DNA of 64,000 nucleotides, from the NCBI GenBank assembly GCA_963931085.1, contig OZ006973.1, positions 434,001-498,000 of the forward strand, read 5' to 3'. The translations under genes and the position numbers were made by a program. Of the stretch, positions 17,643 to 26,585 are shown piece by piece. The notes under the pieces were generated by a model, which was given only the letters and a program-made list of their open reading frames with translations, did no database searches and was not told the DNA's origin. Origin of the DNA: UMGS1994 sp944386155 (GTDB lineage Bacteria > Bacillota > Clostridia > TANB77 > CAG-508). Numbering within the stretch: position 1 is the stretch's first letter; the number at the start of each line of letters is the position of its first letter.

Positions 17643-18386
17643 ATGAAAAAATTAGATATATTTTTAATTGTACTTACAAGCATACTTATATTTTCTCTAA
17701 TAGTAGTATCAATCTTTTTATCTAAGGAAGTTCAAAAAAACAAAAACTTAACTACTACTAATAATTCATTTTATGGACAAAGAGGTAATATTTCAAATAG
17801 TGAGAAAATAATGTTTCTAACTAAAAATAAAGATTTATTAGCAGGAATGATGGGATTAGAATATACTTTAGATGAAAAAGAATTTACAGAAAATGATATG
17901 ATTACATTTGCAAATTATGTAGCATATGAAAGATATAATAATATATTAGAAAAACAAACTTCTTCAGATGGAAGAGATATATATTTAATAGATAAAGAGA
18001 TAATTGATAATATAATAGATGAGTTTTTTGGAGTTTCTAAAATAATTCATGAAGAGGTTGATCATGATTTATATTCTAGATCAAGAGGATATTATTTATT
18101 TGATAAAGAATATGAGAAATCAATGTGGTTTTATCCTGTGAGTGAAGAGATGGTAGAAGTTACTATTGATGAAGAAAACATAGAAAATGTAGAAAACGCT
18201 GTAAAAGAAAAAAATATTTTAATTACAGCAGATAGTATCTATATAGATGAAACAAAAGAAGAAGGAGAATACAAAAATATTAAATATGATGGTATGTATG
18301 ATAAAAATATAGTTGAATATACTATAAAATTTAGGTATGATAATAATAGTAAATTATTATCATATCAATACATAGAAAACAATTAA
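17643..18386 (+). CDS. Membrane-anchored unknown protein in the glycolytic operon
   Basis: 247 residues. One N-terminal membrane segment (about 5-27), then a soluble acidic part with many Asp, Glu, Asn, Tyr. No lipobox Cys, no family recognised. The late part (about 130-245) alternates polar and hydrophobic residues, as in beta structure. It lies between pgk (15-bp gap) and tpiA (17-bp gap), so it should be cotranscribed, though nothing in it suggests a metabolic enzyme. Confidence 0.75.
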   Translation: MKKLDIFLIVLTSILIFSLIVVSIFLSKEVQKNKNLTTTNNSFYGQRGNISNSEKIMFLTKNKDLLAGMMGLEYTLDEKEFTENDMITFANYVAYERYNNILEKQTSSDGRDIYLIDKEIIDNIIDEFFGVSKIIHEEVDHDLYSRSRGYYLFDKEYEKSMWFYPVSEEMVEVTIDEENIENVENAVKEKNILITADSIYIDETKEEGEYKNIKYDGMYDKNIVEYTIKFRYDNNSKLLSYQYIENN

Positions 18387-18403
18387 TTAAAAGGAGAATA
18401 TTT

Positions 18404-19156
18404 ATGAGAAGAAAAGTTATTGCTGGTAATTGGAAAATGAACAAACTTCCAAATGAAGCTATAGAGTTTATGGATTCTTTAGCAAAGCTTGTAAAAGATA
18501 CAAACAATGAAGTTATTATATGTGCTCCATATACTGATTTATTTTATGTATTATTACAAGCACAAGGAACAAATATAAAAGTAGGAGCACAAAATATGCA
18601 TTTTGAAGATAATGGTGCATATACAGGAGAAGTTTCAGGAGAAATGTTAAAAGCAATAGGAGTTGAATATGTTATAATAGGTCACTCTGAAAGAAGACAA
18701 TATTTTAATGAAACAGATGAAACAGTAAATAAAAAAATAAAAGCAGCATTTAAACATGAATTAAAACCTATAGTTTGTGTAGGAGAAACTTTAGAGCAAA
18801 GAGAAGAAGGTTTAGCTAATGATATTATAAGAAATCAAACTAAACTTGCATTAGAAGGTCTAAGCAAAGAAGAAGTTAAAGGTACGATTATTGCTTATGA
18901 ACCAATATGGGCAATTGGAACAGGAAAAACAGCAACATCAGAAGATGCAAATAATAGTATAAAAGAAATAAGAAATGAGATAGAATCTATTTATGGAAAA
19001 GATGTTGCAGATGAAGTTATTATTCAATATGGCGGAAGTGTAAAATCAAAAAATGCAAAAGAATTATTTGAAACTTCAGATATTGATGGTGGACTAGTCG
19101 GAGGAGCAAGCTTAGAGCCAGAAGAATTTTCAAAAATCGTAAATTATGATAAATAA
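18404..19156 (+). CDS. tpiA: Triosephosphate isomerase
   Basis: TIM-barrel enzyme of 250 residues interconverting DHAP and GAP. Catalytic Lys in AGNWKMNK, His in IGHSERRQ near residue 95, Glu in YEPIWAIGTGK near residue 165, phosphate loop GGSVKSKN near 210. Ribosome site AAAGGAG. gpmI starts 28 bp downstream. Confidence 0.98.
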   Translation: MRRKVIAGNWKMNKLPNEAIEFMDSLAKLVKDTNNEVIICAPYTDLFYVLLQAQGTNIKVGAQNMHFEDNGAYTGEVSGEMLKAIGVEYVIIGHSERRQYFNETDETVNKKIKAAFKHELKPIVCVGETLEQREEGLANDIIRNQTKLALEGLSKEEVKGTIIAYEPIWAIGTGKTATSEDANNSIKEIRNEIESIYGKDVADEVIIQYGGSVKSKNAKELFETSDIDGGLVGGASLEPEEFSKIVNYDK

Positions 19157-19184
19157 ACGTAAAGAGAAAAGAAGGGGTAAAGAA

Positions 19185-20717
19185 ATGGATAAAAAAACAA
19201 CAATGCTTATGATATTAGATGGATTTGGAGTAAATGAAAATTCAGAAGGAAATGCTGTAAAATTAGCAAAAATCCCTAATATAAATGAAATAATGAAACA
19301 ATATCCTAACACTATAATTCATACAAGTGGACTAGATGTTGGACTTCCAAAAGGACAAATGGGAAATTCAGAAGTAGGACATACAAATATAGGAGCTGGA
19401 AGAATTGTATATCAAGAGTTAACAAGAATTACTAAATCTATTGAAGATGGAGATTTTTTTAGTAACCAAGAATTAGTATCTGCAATAGAAAATTGTAAGA
19501 AAAATAATAGCAAATTACATGTATTAGGATTATTATCAGATGGTGGAGTTCATAGCCATATGAGACATCTTTTTGCAATATTAGAACTTGCAAAAAGAAA
19601 AGATTTTGAAGATGTATATGTACATTGTTTCTTAGATGGTAGAGATACACCACCTGCATCTGCAGATGGATATATAGCAGAACTTGAAGAAAAAATGAAA
19701 GAAAAAGGCGTTGGAAAAATTGCTACTATATCTGGTAGATTTTATGCTATGGATAGAGATAAAAGATGGGAAAGAGTTAAGGAAGCTTATGATGCTTTAG
19801 TAAATGGTGAAGGTCATAGATTTGCTTCTGCAACAGCTGCAATAGAAAATTCTTATCAAAAAGAAATTTTTGATGAATTTGTTAAACCAAGTATAATATG
19901 TAAAAATGATGAACCAGTTGCAACTATAGGAGAAAATGATTCAGTTATATTCTTTAATTTCAGACCAGATAGAGCAAGAGAAATTACAAGAACAATAGTA
20001 GATCCTGATTTTGATGGATTTGAAAGAAAATATTTTAAAACATATTTTGTTACTTTTACAAATTATGATGAAACATTACTACCATATGTTCATATAGCAT
20101 TTAAGAAAGAGGAAATAAAAAATACTCTTGGTGAATATATAAGTAAATTGGGATTAACACAATTAAGAATTGCTGAAACTGAGAAATATGCTCATGTTAC
20201 ATTTTTCTTTAATGGTGGAGAAGAAAAACAATATGAAGGTGAGGATAGAATATTAATACCTTCTCCAAAAGTAGAAACATATGATATGAAACCAGAAATG
20301 AGCGCAGGAGAAGTAACTGATAAAGTAGTTGATGCAATCAATTCTAAAAAATATGATGTAATTATTTTAAATTATGCAAATCCAGATATGGTTGGACATA
20401 CAGGAAGCTTAGAAGCTACAATAAAAGCATTAGAATTTTTAGATGGTTGTGTAAAAAGAGTTGTAGATGCGATTGAAAATAATGATGGTACTTTATTAAT
20501 TACTGCAGATCATGGAAATGCAGAACAAATGATAGATTATAAGACAGGTGAGCTTCATACAGCACATACAACAAATCCAGTACCTTTAGTATTAATAGGC
20601 AGAGAAGATGTAAAATTAAAAGAAGGTAGACTTGCAGATTTAGCACCAACAATGCTTGATTTAATGAATTTGGAAAAACCAGCTGAAATGACAGGAGAAA
20701 GCTTAATAGAAAAATAA
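19185..20717 (+). CDS. gpmI: 2,3-bisphosphoglycerate-independent phosphoglycerate mutase
   Basis: 510 residues, metal-dependent (Mn) mutase converting 3-PG to 2-PG. Start chosen at ATG 19185 behind AAGGGG; the upstream ATG 19146 overlaps tpiA. Motifs: metal site ILDGFGVN, nucleophile Ser in GNSEVGHTNIGAGR near residue 63, SDGGVHSH, DGRDTPP, and ADHGNAEQM near 450. Enolase is not in the window. Confidence 0.97.
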   Translation: MDKKTTMLMILDGFGVNENSEGNAVKLAKIPNINEIMKQYPNTIIHTSGLDVGLPKGQMGNSEVGHTNIGAGRIVYQELTRITKSIEDGDFFSNQELVSAIENCKKNNSKLHVLGLLSDGGVHSHMRHLFAILELAKRKDFEDVYVHCFLDGRDTPPASADGYIAELEEKMKEKGVGKIATISGRFYAMDRDKRWERVKEAYDALVNGEGHRFASATAAIENSYQKEIFDEFVKPSIICKNDEPVATIGENDSVIFFNFRPDRAREITRTIVDPDFDGFERKYFKTYFVTFTNYDETLLPYVHIAFKKEEIKNTLGEYISKLGLTQLRIAETEKYAHVTFFFNGGEEKQYEGEDRILIPSPKVETYDMKPEMSAGEVTDKVVDAINSKKYDVIILNYANPDMVGHTGSLEATIKALEFLDGCVKRVVDAIENNDGTLLITADHGNAEQMIDYKTGELHTAHTTNPVPLVLIGREDVKLKEGRLADLAPTMLDLMNLEKPAEMTGESLIEK

Positions 20718-20737
20718 TCTTAGGAGGCTTAAGATAA

Positions 20738-21517
20738 ATGATAGGTTCACTTGAAGAAAGAAAAGTTTTTGAAGAAATACAAAAGAAATTATTTTATATG
20801 ATTCCTGAAAAGTGGGAAAGCATACATTTATATGCTTCTATTATTGAAGAGCCTTTTAAAAAGCCTATTGGAGAAATGTATTTTTATTATTTTCCAAAAG
20901 GTATCTTAAAAAAAGATCCAATTAATGTTTATGAGATTCCATCACTTTTTAATATAGATGAACAAAGTTATAATGAACTTATAGATAAATTATATGGTGA
21001 TATTAAAAAGCTAAGAAAAATAGCTGAAGAAAAACATCCAAATCTTTGGAGTAATATTACAATTACCATAGCAAATTGTAAGTTTAAAATAGAATATGAT
21101 TATGAAAATTTATCTAAAAACGATATGTTTACTGATTATGAAAGACATGTTATTTGGAGATATAATAATTTAAATATAGATTTAGAATTGGAATCAAAAC
21201 AAGATAGATATATTATAAATAAATATTTAAATTATATAAGAGTAACAGATCTTCCAGAAAAAGAAGAATTTGTCGAAGGTATATATTTAAATCCAGTAAA
21301 TAATATAATTGATTATGAAAAAACAATGACTATTGAAGCTGCACTTGCAATGAAAAAAGAAAGTGAAGAAAAGAAAAATAAGAAAGACTATAAAGATAAA
21401 AAAGGTTTTATAGGTAAGTTTAAAAATAAAAATACATTAGCTTTAAAAGAAAAAGAAGATGAATATGGAAATAATCAAATTTTATTTAGAAATAAAAAAG
21501 ATGATGAGAATAAATAA
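20738..21517 (+). CDS. YezG/DUF600-like immunity-domain protein with charged tail
   Basis: 259 residues after a strong ribosome site (AGGAGG). Residues about 5-155 show the pattern I associate with YezG-type antitoxin/immunity proteins (DUF600): W-E-S near 24, FYYFPKG, IPSLFNIDEQSYNELIDKLY, LRKIAEEKHPNLW, CKFKIEYDYENL and VIWRYNNL. The C-terminal 60 residues are Lys-rich and unlike the family. It follows gpmI by 20 bp. No LXG toxin is next to it. Assignment is by eye and moderate. Confidence 0.6.
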   Translation: MIGSLEERKVFEEIQKKLFYMIPEKWESIHLYASIIEEPFKKPIGEMYFYYFPKGILKKDPINVYEIPSLFNIDEQSYNELIDKLYGDIKKLRKIAEEKHPNLWSNITITIANCKFKIEYDYENLSKNDMFTDYERHVIWRYNNLNIDLELESKQDRYIINKYLNYIRVTDLPEKEEFVEGIYLNPVNNIIDYEKTMTIEAALAMKKESEEKKNKKDYKDKKGFIGKFKNKNTLALKEKEDEYGNNQILFRNKKDDENK

Positions 21518-21549
21518 AAGATAAGAATTATGAAAAATAAGATATAAGA

Positions 21550-21580
21550 TAAAAAGTAGTTTTACTACTTTTTATTTTTT
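21550..21580 (+). terminator. Terminator after the YezG-like gene
   Basis: Stem AAAAAGTAG/CTACTTTTT (21551-21559 and 21565-21573) followed by ATTTTTT. The 277-bp gap to 21795 is otherwise AT-rich with no gene. Confidence 0.8.
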
Positions 21581-21794
21581 TGTAAATTAAATTATATAAA
21601 AAATTAAATTAAAATAGTATAAGTGATTAAAATTAAAATAATTAAAATAATATAAATAATTAAAACAATATAAATAAAAAATTAACTTTAGCTAAAATTC
21701 ATTTTTACTTTTTAAAAATTAAATGACTTGAAAACAATTAAGTTACATGATAAAATCGAAAAGAAAATAATTAAGAGAGTATAGAGTATTAAAG

Positions 21795-22928
21795 ATGAAG
21801 ATAAAGTTATTAAATTTTTTTGTAATTATAGGTCAATTTATTTTAAATTTAATATATAGTGTTATGAAACTAAAGAAAACAAAAAATAAAGTTTTATTAC
21901 TTAGCAGACAATCTAACAAAAAAAGTTTAGATTTTAGTTTATTAGAAGAAAGTTTGAAAAAACATAAAAATATTAAAATAGTTTGCATGTATAAAATGAT
22001 TGGAAAAAGTTTCATAAGTAAAATAGGATATTGCTTTTACATGTTAAGAATTATGAATAATTTAGCAAATTCAAAAGTATGTATAATAGATGGATATTCA
22101 ATTCCTATTAGTTTATTAAAACACAAGAAAGATTTAGTAATTATCCAGATGTGGCATGCTTCTGGAGCTACTAAAAAGTTTGGCTACCAAGTAGTAGATA
22201 AAAAAGAAGGTGCTAGTTTAGAGATTACAAAAATCATGAAGATGCATAAGAATTATGATTATGTATTAGCTCCAAGTAAAAAAACAGGAGAGATTTATTC
22301 AGAAGCTTTTAATATACCAGAAGATAAAATTGTATATATAGGGCTTCCAAGGCTAGATTATTTAAAAGATAGAAGCAAAGATGATAAGTTAAAAGAAGAA
22401 TTTTTAAAAGCATATCCTAAATATTCAAATAAAGAAATAATTTTGTATGTACCAACATTTAGAAAGGGAAAAGAAATTAGTTCTTATGATTTGATTTCTA
22501 AAATTAATAATGAAAAATATGGATTAATAATAAGAAAACATCCATTAGACATAGAAAAAGAAGATAATGATTTTATAGTAGACAAAAGATTTGAAACAAT
22601 GGATTTGCTTAAAATTGCTGATATTATAATAACAGATTATTCAGCTATAGCATATGAATCTTGTATTTTAAATAAGCCATTATATTTTTATGTTTATGAT
22701 ATCATGGAATATATAGAAAATAGAGGATTAAATATTGATATCGCAAAAGAAATGAGAGAAGCTACATTTAAAAAAGCTGAAACACTAGTAAAATCTATAG
22801 AAAGTAATATGTATAATTATAGTCAGCTATATGATTTTAGAGATAAATATGTAGAAGTTTATAAAAAGAATAATACAGAAGAATTAACAGAATTTATAAT
22901 AAAAAATATGAATAATAGTAGTAAATAA
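21795..22928 (+). CDS. CDP-glycerol:glycerophosphotransferase-like protein (TagB type)
   Basis: 377 residues. The family adds glycerol-phosphate in teichoic-acid-type polymers at the inner membrane face. Visible features: N-terminal hydrophobic helix, WHASGA near residue 120, LAPSKKTGEIYSEAF, IGLPRLDYL, YVPTFRKGK, IIRKHPLD near 250, and IITDYSAIAYE near 280, the hallmark of the CDP-glycerol transferase fold. Single gene; no other wall-polymer genes nearby, so the polymer is unknown. Confidence 0.85.
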   Translation: MKIKLLNFFVIIGQFILNLIYSVMKLKKTKNKVLLLSRQSNKKSLDFSLLEESLKKHKNIKIVCMYKMIGKSFISKIGYCFYMLRIMNNLANSKVCIIDGYSIPISLLKHKKDLVIIQMWHASGATKKFGYQVVDKKEGASLEITKIMKMHKNYDYVLAPSKKTGEIYSEAFNIPEDKIVYIGLPRLDYLKDRSKDDKLKEEFLKAYPKYSNKEIILYVPTFRKGKEISSYDLISKINNEKYGLIIRKHPLDIEKEDNDFIVDKRFETMDLLKIADIIITDYSAIAYESCILNKPLYFYVYDIMEYIENRGLNIDIAKEMREATFKKAETLVKSIESNMYNYSQLYDFRDKYVEVYKKNNTEELTEFIIKNMNNSSK

Positions 22929-22972
22929 ATAAAAAATGATCAAAACTCGTTTTTTTAAATTTTATAATTATT

Positions 22973-23014
22973 ATATTCAAGATAAGAATATTCATTTATT
23001 CTTATCTTGAATAT
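22973..23014. repeat. Perfect 17-bp inverted repeat upstream of tRNA-Gln
   Basis: Arms 22973-22989 and 22998-23014 are exact reverse complements, with an 8-nt loop. Flanks extend the pairing imperfectly. There is no T run right after it. It lies between the TagB-like gene and the tRNA. Confidence 0.85.
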
Positions 23015-23080
23015 TGTATAATTATTATAATAGTATTGTAAAATTTAGTAAAACAAAGTATAATAACAAATGTAATATAT

Positions 23081-23155
23081 TGGGGTATCGCCAAGCGGTA
23101 AGGCATCGGACTCTGACTCCGACATTCCTGTGTTCGAATCACAGTACCCCAGCCA
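23081..23155 (+). tRNA. tRNA-Gln(CUG)
   Basis: Cloverleaf: acceptor TGGGGTA/TACCCCA (23081-23087 with 23145-23151), anticodon stem TCGGA/TCCGA with loop CTCTGAC and anticodon CTG, T-loop TTCGAAT, discriminator G and encoded CCA (23153-23155). A hairpin with T run (about 23157-23192) follows. Confidence 0.95.
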
Positions 23156-23277
23156 AAAAAGAAATCAAAGTAAAATTTGGTTTCTTTTATTTTTTTGCTT
23201 GAAAAAGTAAAAGACATATACTTGAAATTATTTTTCATAAATGTGATAATAAATAAAAAAGAGAAAAGAGTGTTATT

Positions 23278-23904
23278 ATGAGAGAAGATAAGAAAGCAAA
23301 TGAAGAAATTGAATCTGTAGTTGGAGAAGTGGTTACAGAAGAATCAATAGAGGATATTAAGAAAAAGTATATGGAAAGAGGAAAAGGTCTTATTCCTGAA
23401 GATTTAATGCAAGATTTTGATTTAGATGTATCATATTTTGTAGGAATGAATTATGATTTAGATAGAGAGTCTGAAAGAGAGGTTAGAGCTTTTGATTTAG
23501 CATTAGATTTACTTGAAGAATTAAAAAAGGGCACCTCTATAGAAGATGTTTGCAAAATGTGTGAGGGAAATAGTATTTTCTTAAGAAGAAATTTAGAAAG
23601 AATTGTAGCTGATACACTTGCAAAATATTCTGATAGAGGAAAAGATTTTGTGAAATCTTGGGAAACAGAAAAATATGGAGAGATGATTTCTTATTATCCT
23701 GAATATAAAAGTAGTAATGAAAGTAGTTCTGATGATAGACAGATTTTAGAGGAGCAATTACTAAGTAGATTAGATGATAAAAGAGCTTTAGAAGATGAAC
23801 TTGCATTAGTTGATAAAGAGCTTGATGCTTTAGAAACAGAAGCTAAAGGTATAGAAGACAAAAAAGAAAAAAGCGAAGAAGATAGACAAGGTGAAGAAAA
23901 ATAG
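23278..23904 (+). CDS. Unknown acidic protein with C-terminal coiled coil
   Basis: 208 residues, soluble, Glu/Lys/Asp-rich. A possible helical core covers residues about 50-140. The C-terminal 60 residues (from LEEQLLSRLDD onward) have heptad character and end in a run of Lys/Glu/Asp. No family recognised. Followed after 20 bp by another unknown gene, probably cotranscribed. Confidence 0.7.
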   Translation: MREDKKANEEIESVVGEVVTEESIEDIKKKYMERGKGLIPEDLMQDFDLDVSYFVGMNYDLDRESEREVRAFDLALDLLEELKKGTSIEDVCKMCEGNSIFLRRNLERIVADTLAKYSDRGKDFVKSWETEKYGEMISYYPEYKSSNESSSDDRQILEEQLLSRLDDKRALEDELALVDKELDALETEAKGIEDKKEKSEEDRQGEEK

Positions 23905-23924
23905 AATATTTATAGAGGTAACAA

Positions 23925-24374
23925 ATGAAAGATAAGTATTTAATTGAAAAAAAGGAAAATATATTCACAAAGATTTTAAATTTTTTAAAGAATTTATTTA
24001 AAAAAGATACTAAAAATAATATAGAAAAAAGTGATATTTATTCTAATGAAATTTATAAAGATGAAAATCAAAGTAGTAATTATAATAATTCTATAAGTGA
24101 GTCTACATCAAAGGAAGAAGAATATACTACTAAATATGAGTCTGACTTCTTAAATTATTTAAGAGTAGATAATAGAGAAAATCCAGAATTGTTAGAATTA
24201 CAAAGAAGATTTGAAAGTAAAGAGATTTTAATGAGTGAAATGTCTGAAAAAGATTTGATTAGATTAAATGATTTATATAATAGACAAATAAATAATATGA
24301 AAAGAGATTTGGAAAACAAGAAAACTAAAGTTGGAATGTTAAAGTTTAAATTATCAAAACAAATTCTAAGCTAA
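23925..24374 (+). CDS. Unknown protein with N-terminal basic amphipathic segment
   Basis: 149 residues, ribosome site AGAGGT. Residues about 9-28 (KKENIFTKILNFLKNLFKKD) form a basic amphipathic helix. A similar ENIF-x-KI-x-N stretch is at the C-terminus of the next gene product. The middle is Ser/Asn/Glu-rich; residues about 80-145 are helical. No family recognised. Confidence 0.65.
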   Translation: MKDKYLIEKKENIFTKILNFLKNLFKKDTKNNIEKSDIYSNEIYKDENQSSNYNNSISESTSKEEEYTTKYESDFLNYLRVDNRENPELLELQRRFESKEILMSEMSEKDLIRLNDLYNRQINNMKRDLENKKTKVGMLKFKLSKQILS

Positions 24375-24409
24375 TTTATAAATATAAGCTTATAGTCAAT
24401 AATCATTTG

Positions 24410-24438
24410 TTGACAAAAAAATTATTTAATAATATTCT
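24410..24438 (+). promoter_or_regulatory. Promoter of the 24476 gene
   Basis: TTGACA (24410-24415), 17 bp, TATTCT (24433-24438). Confidence 0.5.
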
Positions 24439-24475
24439 ATTTATATAGTAAAATACTAAAGAAAAGGTGAATGAA

Positions 24476-25000
24476 ATGGATAAAAAGTTTAGAGAAGCTT
24501 TATCGGAAATATATGAAATTTTACTTTATATTGACCAAAAATCTTTTGATGAAATTCCATTTGAAGTGATTTTTAAAATATCTGAAAATAAATCAAAAGA
24601 ATATGATTTTAAGATAGATGAAAATGAAAAAGAACTTGGAGAAATAATTGAAAATAAGATAAGCGAAGAGACAAAAGAGATATTAGCATATTTATACTTA
24701 AAATATTGGAATAAAAATGAGGATGAAAATCTACAAAAAGAGCTAGTTGCGATAGAAGAGACAATGAAATTACAAGGGTTATATGATATATTTACTTTAG
24801 ATATGTCAAATCCAATATTAGAGGAAAGTACAGTTGACATAGATAAAAATGCAAATACAAATATGGATACAAATATAAAAGAAACTAATGATAATGATAA
24901 TGATAATGAAAAAGCTCTTATAAAAAATGAAAATATATTTGTAAAGATTAAGAATATGATAATTAAATTTTTTAGAAAATTTGGAAAAAATAAAGAATAA
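24476..25000 (+). CDS. Unknown acidic protein with basic C-terminal tail
   Basis: 174 residues from ATG 24476, 5 bp after AAGGTGA; a GTG at 24467 is inside the ribosome site. Helical acidic body, Asp/Asn/Thr-rich linker around 120-145, then a basic C-terminal segment (NENIFVKIKNMIIKFFRKF) that mirrors the N-terminal motif of the preceding protein. No family recognised. Confidence 0.65.
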   Translation: MDKKFREALSEIYEILLYIDQKSFDEIPFEVIFKISENKSKEYDFKIDENEKELGEIIENKISEETKEILAYLYLKYWNKNEDENLQKELVAIEETMKLQGLYDIFTLDMSNPILEESTVDIDKNANTNMDTNIKETNDNDNDNEKALIKNENIFVKIKNMIIKFFRKFGKNKE

Positions 25001-25015
25001 AATAAAATGATGTTT

Positions 25016-25047
25016 GAAGTGAATAAAAAATGTTCACTTCATTTTTT
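25016..25047 (+). terminator. Terminator of the 24476 gene
   Basis: Stem GAAGTGAA/TTCACTTC (25016-25023 with 25033-25040) followed by ATTTTTT. Confidence 0.9.
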
Positions 25048-25060
25048 AATCTCTTCTAAT

Positions 25061-25127
25061 TTGAGAAATTATGTAACCTATGGTATAATAAAAGTGTACC
25101 TATTGTTGTATCCAGATATTCTGGATA
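25061..25127 (+). promoter_or_regulatory. Promoter and leader stem-loop of the third cassette
   Basis: TTGAGA (25061-25066), 17 bp, TATAAT (25084-25089). In the leader, TATCCAGA (25109-25116) and TCTGGATA (25120-25127) form a hairpin with a 3-nt loop. Confidence 0.75.
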
Positions 25128-25153
25128 GTCCCTAAAAAGAGAGGAGAATGTAT

Positions 25154-25798
25154 ATGGGACACATCGATAAACTTCGGAGGATAACAAGTACGAAAGGAGC
25201 GTTGAAACTCGGGGAAGCACTTTTTCAGTATGAAGTTGACAAAAGAGGAGATAACCCACAAAGGAGAGACTACGGAAATGTCATAATGTTTTCAAGAGAT
25301 GCCTTAAAGAAAAAGTATGGGCACGAGATTATGGCGTTTTCCGGTGATGCTCTTTATGTGACGGAGTTCCTGATCAATCTTTTTGCAGGACCAAAAGAAC
25401 TGTCGATTGATGAACTTGCTCATATGGCATGTGACGGATGGTACAGGAATGGGTTTAGAGACAGCATCAATTCGACAAATATCAAATGGTTTTCTGAGCT
25501 TGAGAAAAATGTCGGTATTTCATCTGAAAAGGTGAATATAGAAGAGTTTTCTCAGTCTTTGGCAACTTCAAAAGAATTTGAGGCATATGTGGTGCTTGCA
25601 GCTGACAAGGACTACTATAACGAGGAGAAGCTTGATGACTACCACTATGTCGTGTTTCTTGGAGTTAACTTGACTACAGGCTTGGCAACGGTATACAATC
25701 CGTTTGTCGGCGTGGAAGAGGTACCGTACGATGCACTTTTTGATTCGGCAATGATGATCTGGAAGATCACCGACTCGAAGTTTGACGAAGAGATGTAA
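25154..25798 (+). CDS. Orphan cassette protein, possibly C39-peptidase-like fold
   Basis: 214 residues from ATG 25154, 8 bp after GAGGAG; the ATG at 25148 is too close. Codon use is foreign: many GAG, CTT, GTC, GAC, GGC and one CGG (residue 8). The C-terminal part DYHYVVFLGV..YNPFVGVEEVPYDALF..WKI recalls the His-strand-Asp/Asn end of C39-type cysteine peptidases, but I see no matching N-terminal Cys, so an inactive fold or another family is possible. Self-contained unit between its promoter and a long terminator hairpin. Confidence 0.75.
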   Translation: MGHIDKLRRITSTKGALKLGEALFQYEVDKRGDNPQRRDYGNVIMFSRDALKKKYGHEIMAFSGDALYVTEFLINLFAGPKELSIDELAHMACDGWYRNGFRDSINSTNIKWFSELEKNVGISSEKVNIEEFSQSLATSKEFEAYVVLAADKDYYNEEKLDDYHYVVFLGVNLTTGLATVYNPFVGVEEVPYDALFDSAMMIWKITDSKFDEEM

Positions 25799-25859
25799 GG
25801 GTTTGGGCAGAGACATATTTTAAAGTCTCTGCCCTGACCCGTTTTAAGGATGTCTTTTT
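25799..25859 (+). terminator. Long GC-rich terminator hairpin of the third cassette
   Basis: Stem GGGCAGAGAC/GTCTCTGCCC (25805-25814 with 25825-25834), extended by GGGT/ACCC outside (25799-25802 with 25837-25840). T runs follow at 25842-25845 and 25855-25860. Confidence 0.8.
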
Positions 25860-25924
25860 TCTTGTTTTTTTAGTTGTAATTTGATATAATCACTAAAAAA
25901 TTGAATAAAAAAGGAAATAATAAG

Positions 25925-26569
25925 ATGAATAATATAATTGGATTAATAGTTGCTAGTATATATATATTAGTTATATTTTTAACTTCAAAATTATTTGAGA
26001 AAAAAGGAAAAGAAGTTACAAGAAAATATATTCACATAATGCTTTCGAATATTTGGTTTATATCTATGGCTTTTTTTGATAATTATATAATTGCTGCTAT
26101 TTTACCAATGCTTTTTGTCATAATCAATTCTTTATCATATAAATTTAATTTAATAAAAATAATGGAAAGAGAAGATAAGAAAGAAGGAATCGGAACAGTG
26201 TATTATGCTATTTCTTTAACTGTATTATCATTAGTTACTTTTTACATTAATAAGCCAATACTTGCTCTTCCAGGAATACTTATAATGGGATATGGAGATG
26301 GTTTAGCAGCAGTAATTGGACAGAAAGTTAAGAGTAAAAGTTTTAATATATTAGGAAGTACAAAATCTATTGCTGGATCTGCAACAATGCTTATTGTAAG
26401 TTTAATTATATCTATATTAATATTTAGCTTTATAGGTATAGAATATTTAATTTTAAAAGCCTTTTTAATAGCTATTATAGCTACTATATTAGAAGCAATA
26501 TCAGTAAAAGGATTAGATAATATTACAGTGCCTCTAATTATTACTGTAATTGTTGCAAATATAATTTAA
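25925..26569 (+). CDS. Polyprenol/dolichol-kinase-like membrane protein
   Basis: 214 residues from ATG 25925 (ribosome site AAAGGAA), about six membrane segments. Conserved features of CTP-dependent lipid kinases and CDP-DAG synthase relatives: RKYIHI near residue 35, GYGDGLAAVIGQ near 120, GSTKSIAGS near 140. dxs begins 16 bp downstream, so a role in isoprenoid alcohol phosphorylation is plausible. Phosphatidate cytidylyltransferase-like activity is the alternative; a genuine cdsA is at 42723. Confidence 0.75.
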   Translation: MNNIIGLIVASIYILVIFLTSKLFEKKGKEVTRKYIHIMLSNIWFISMAFFDNYIIAAILPMLFVIINSLSYKFNLIKIMEREDKKEGIGTVYYAISLTVLSLVTFYINKPILALPGILIMGYGDGLAAVIGQKVKSKSFNILGSTKSIAGSATMLIVSLIISILIFSFIGIEYLILKAFLIAIIATILEAISVKGLDNITVPLIITVIVANII

Positions 26570-26585
26570 AAAATAGAGGGATGTT

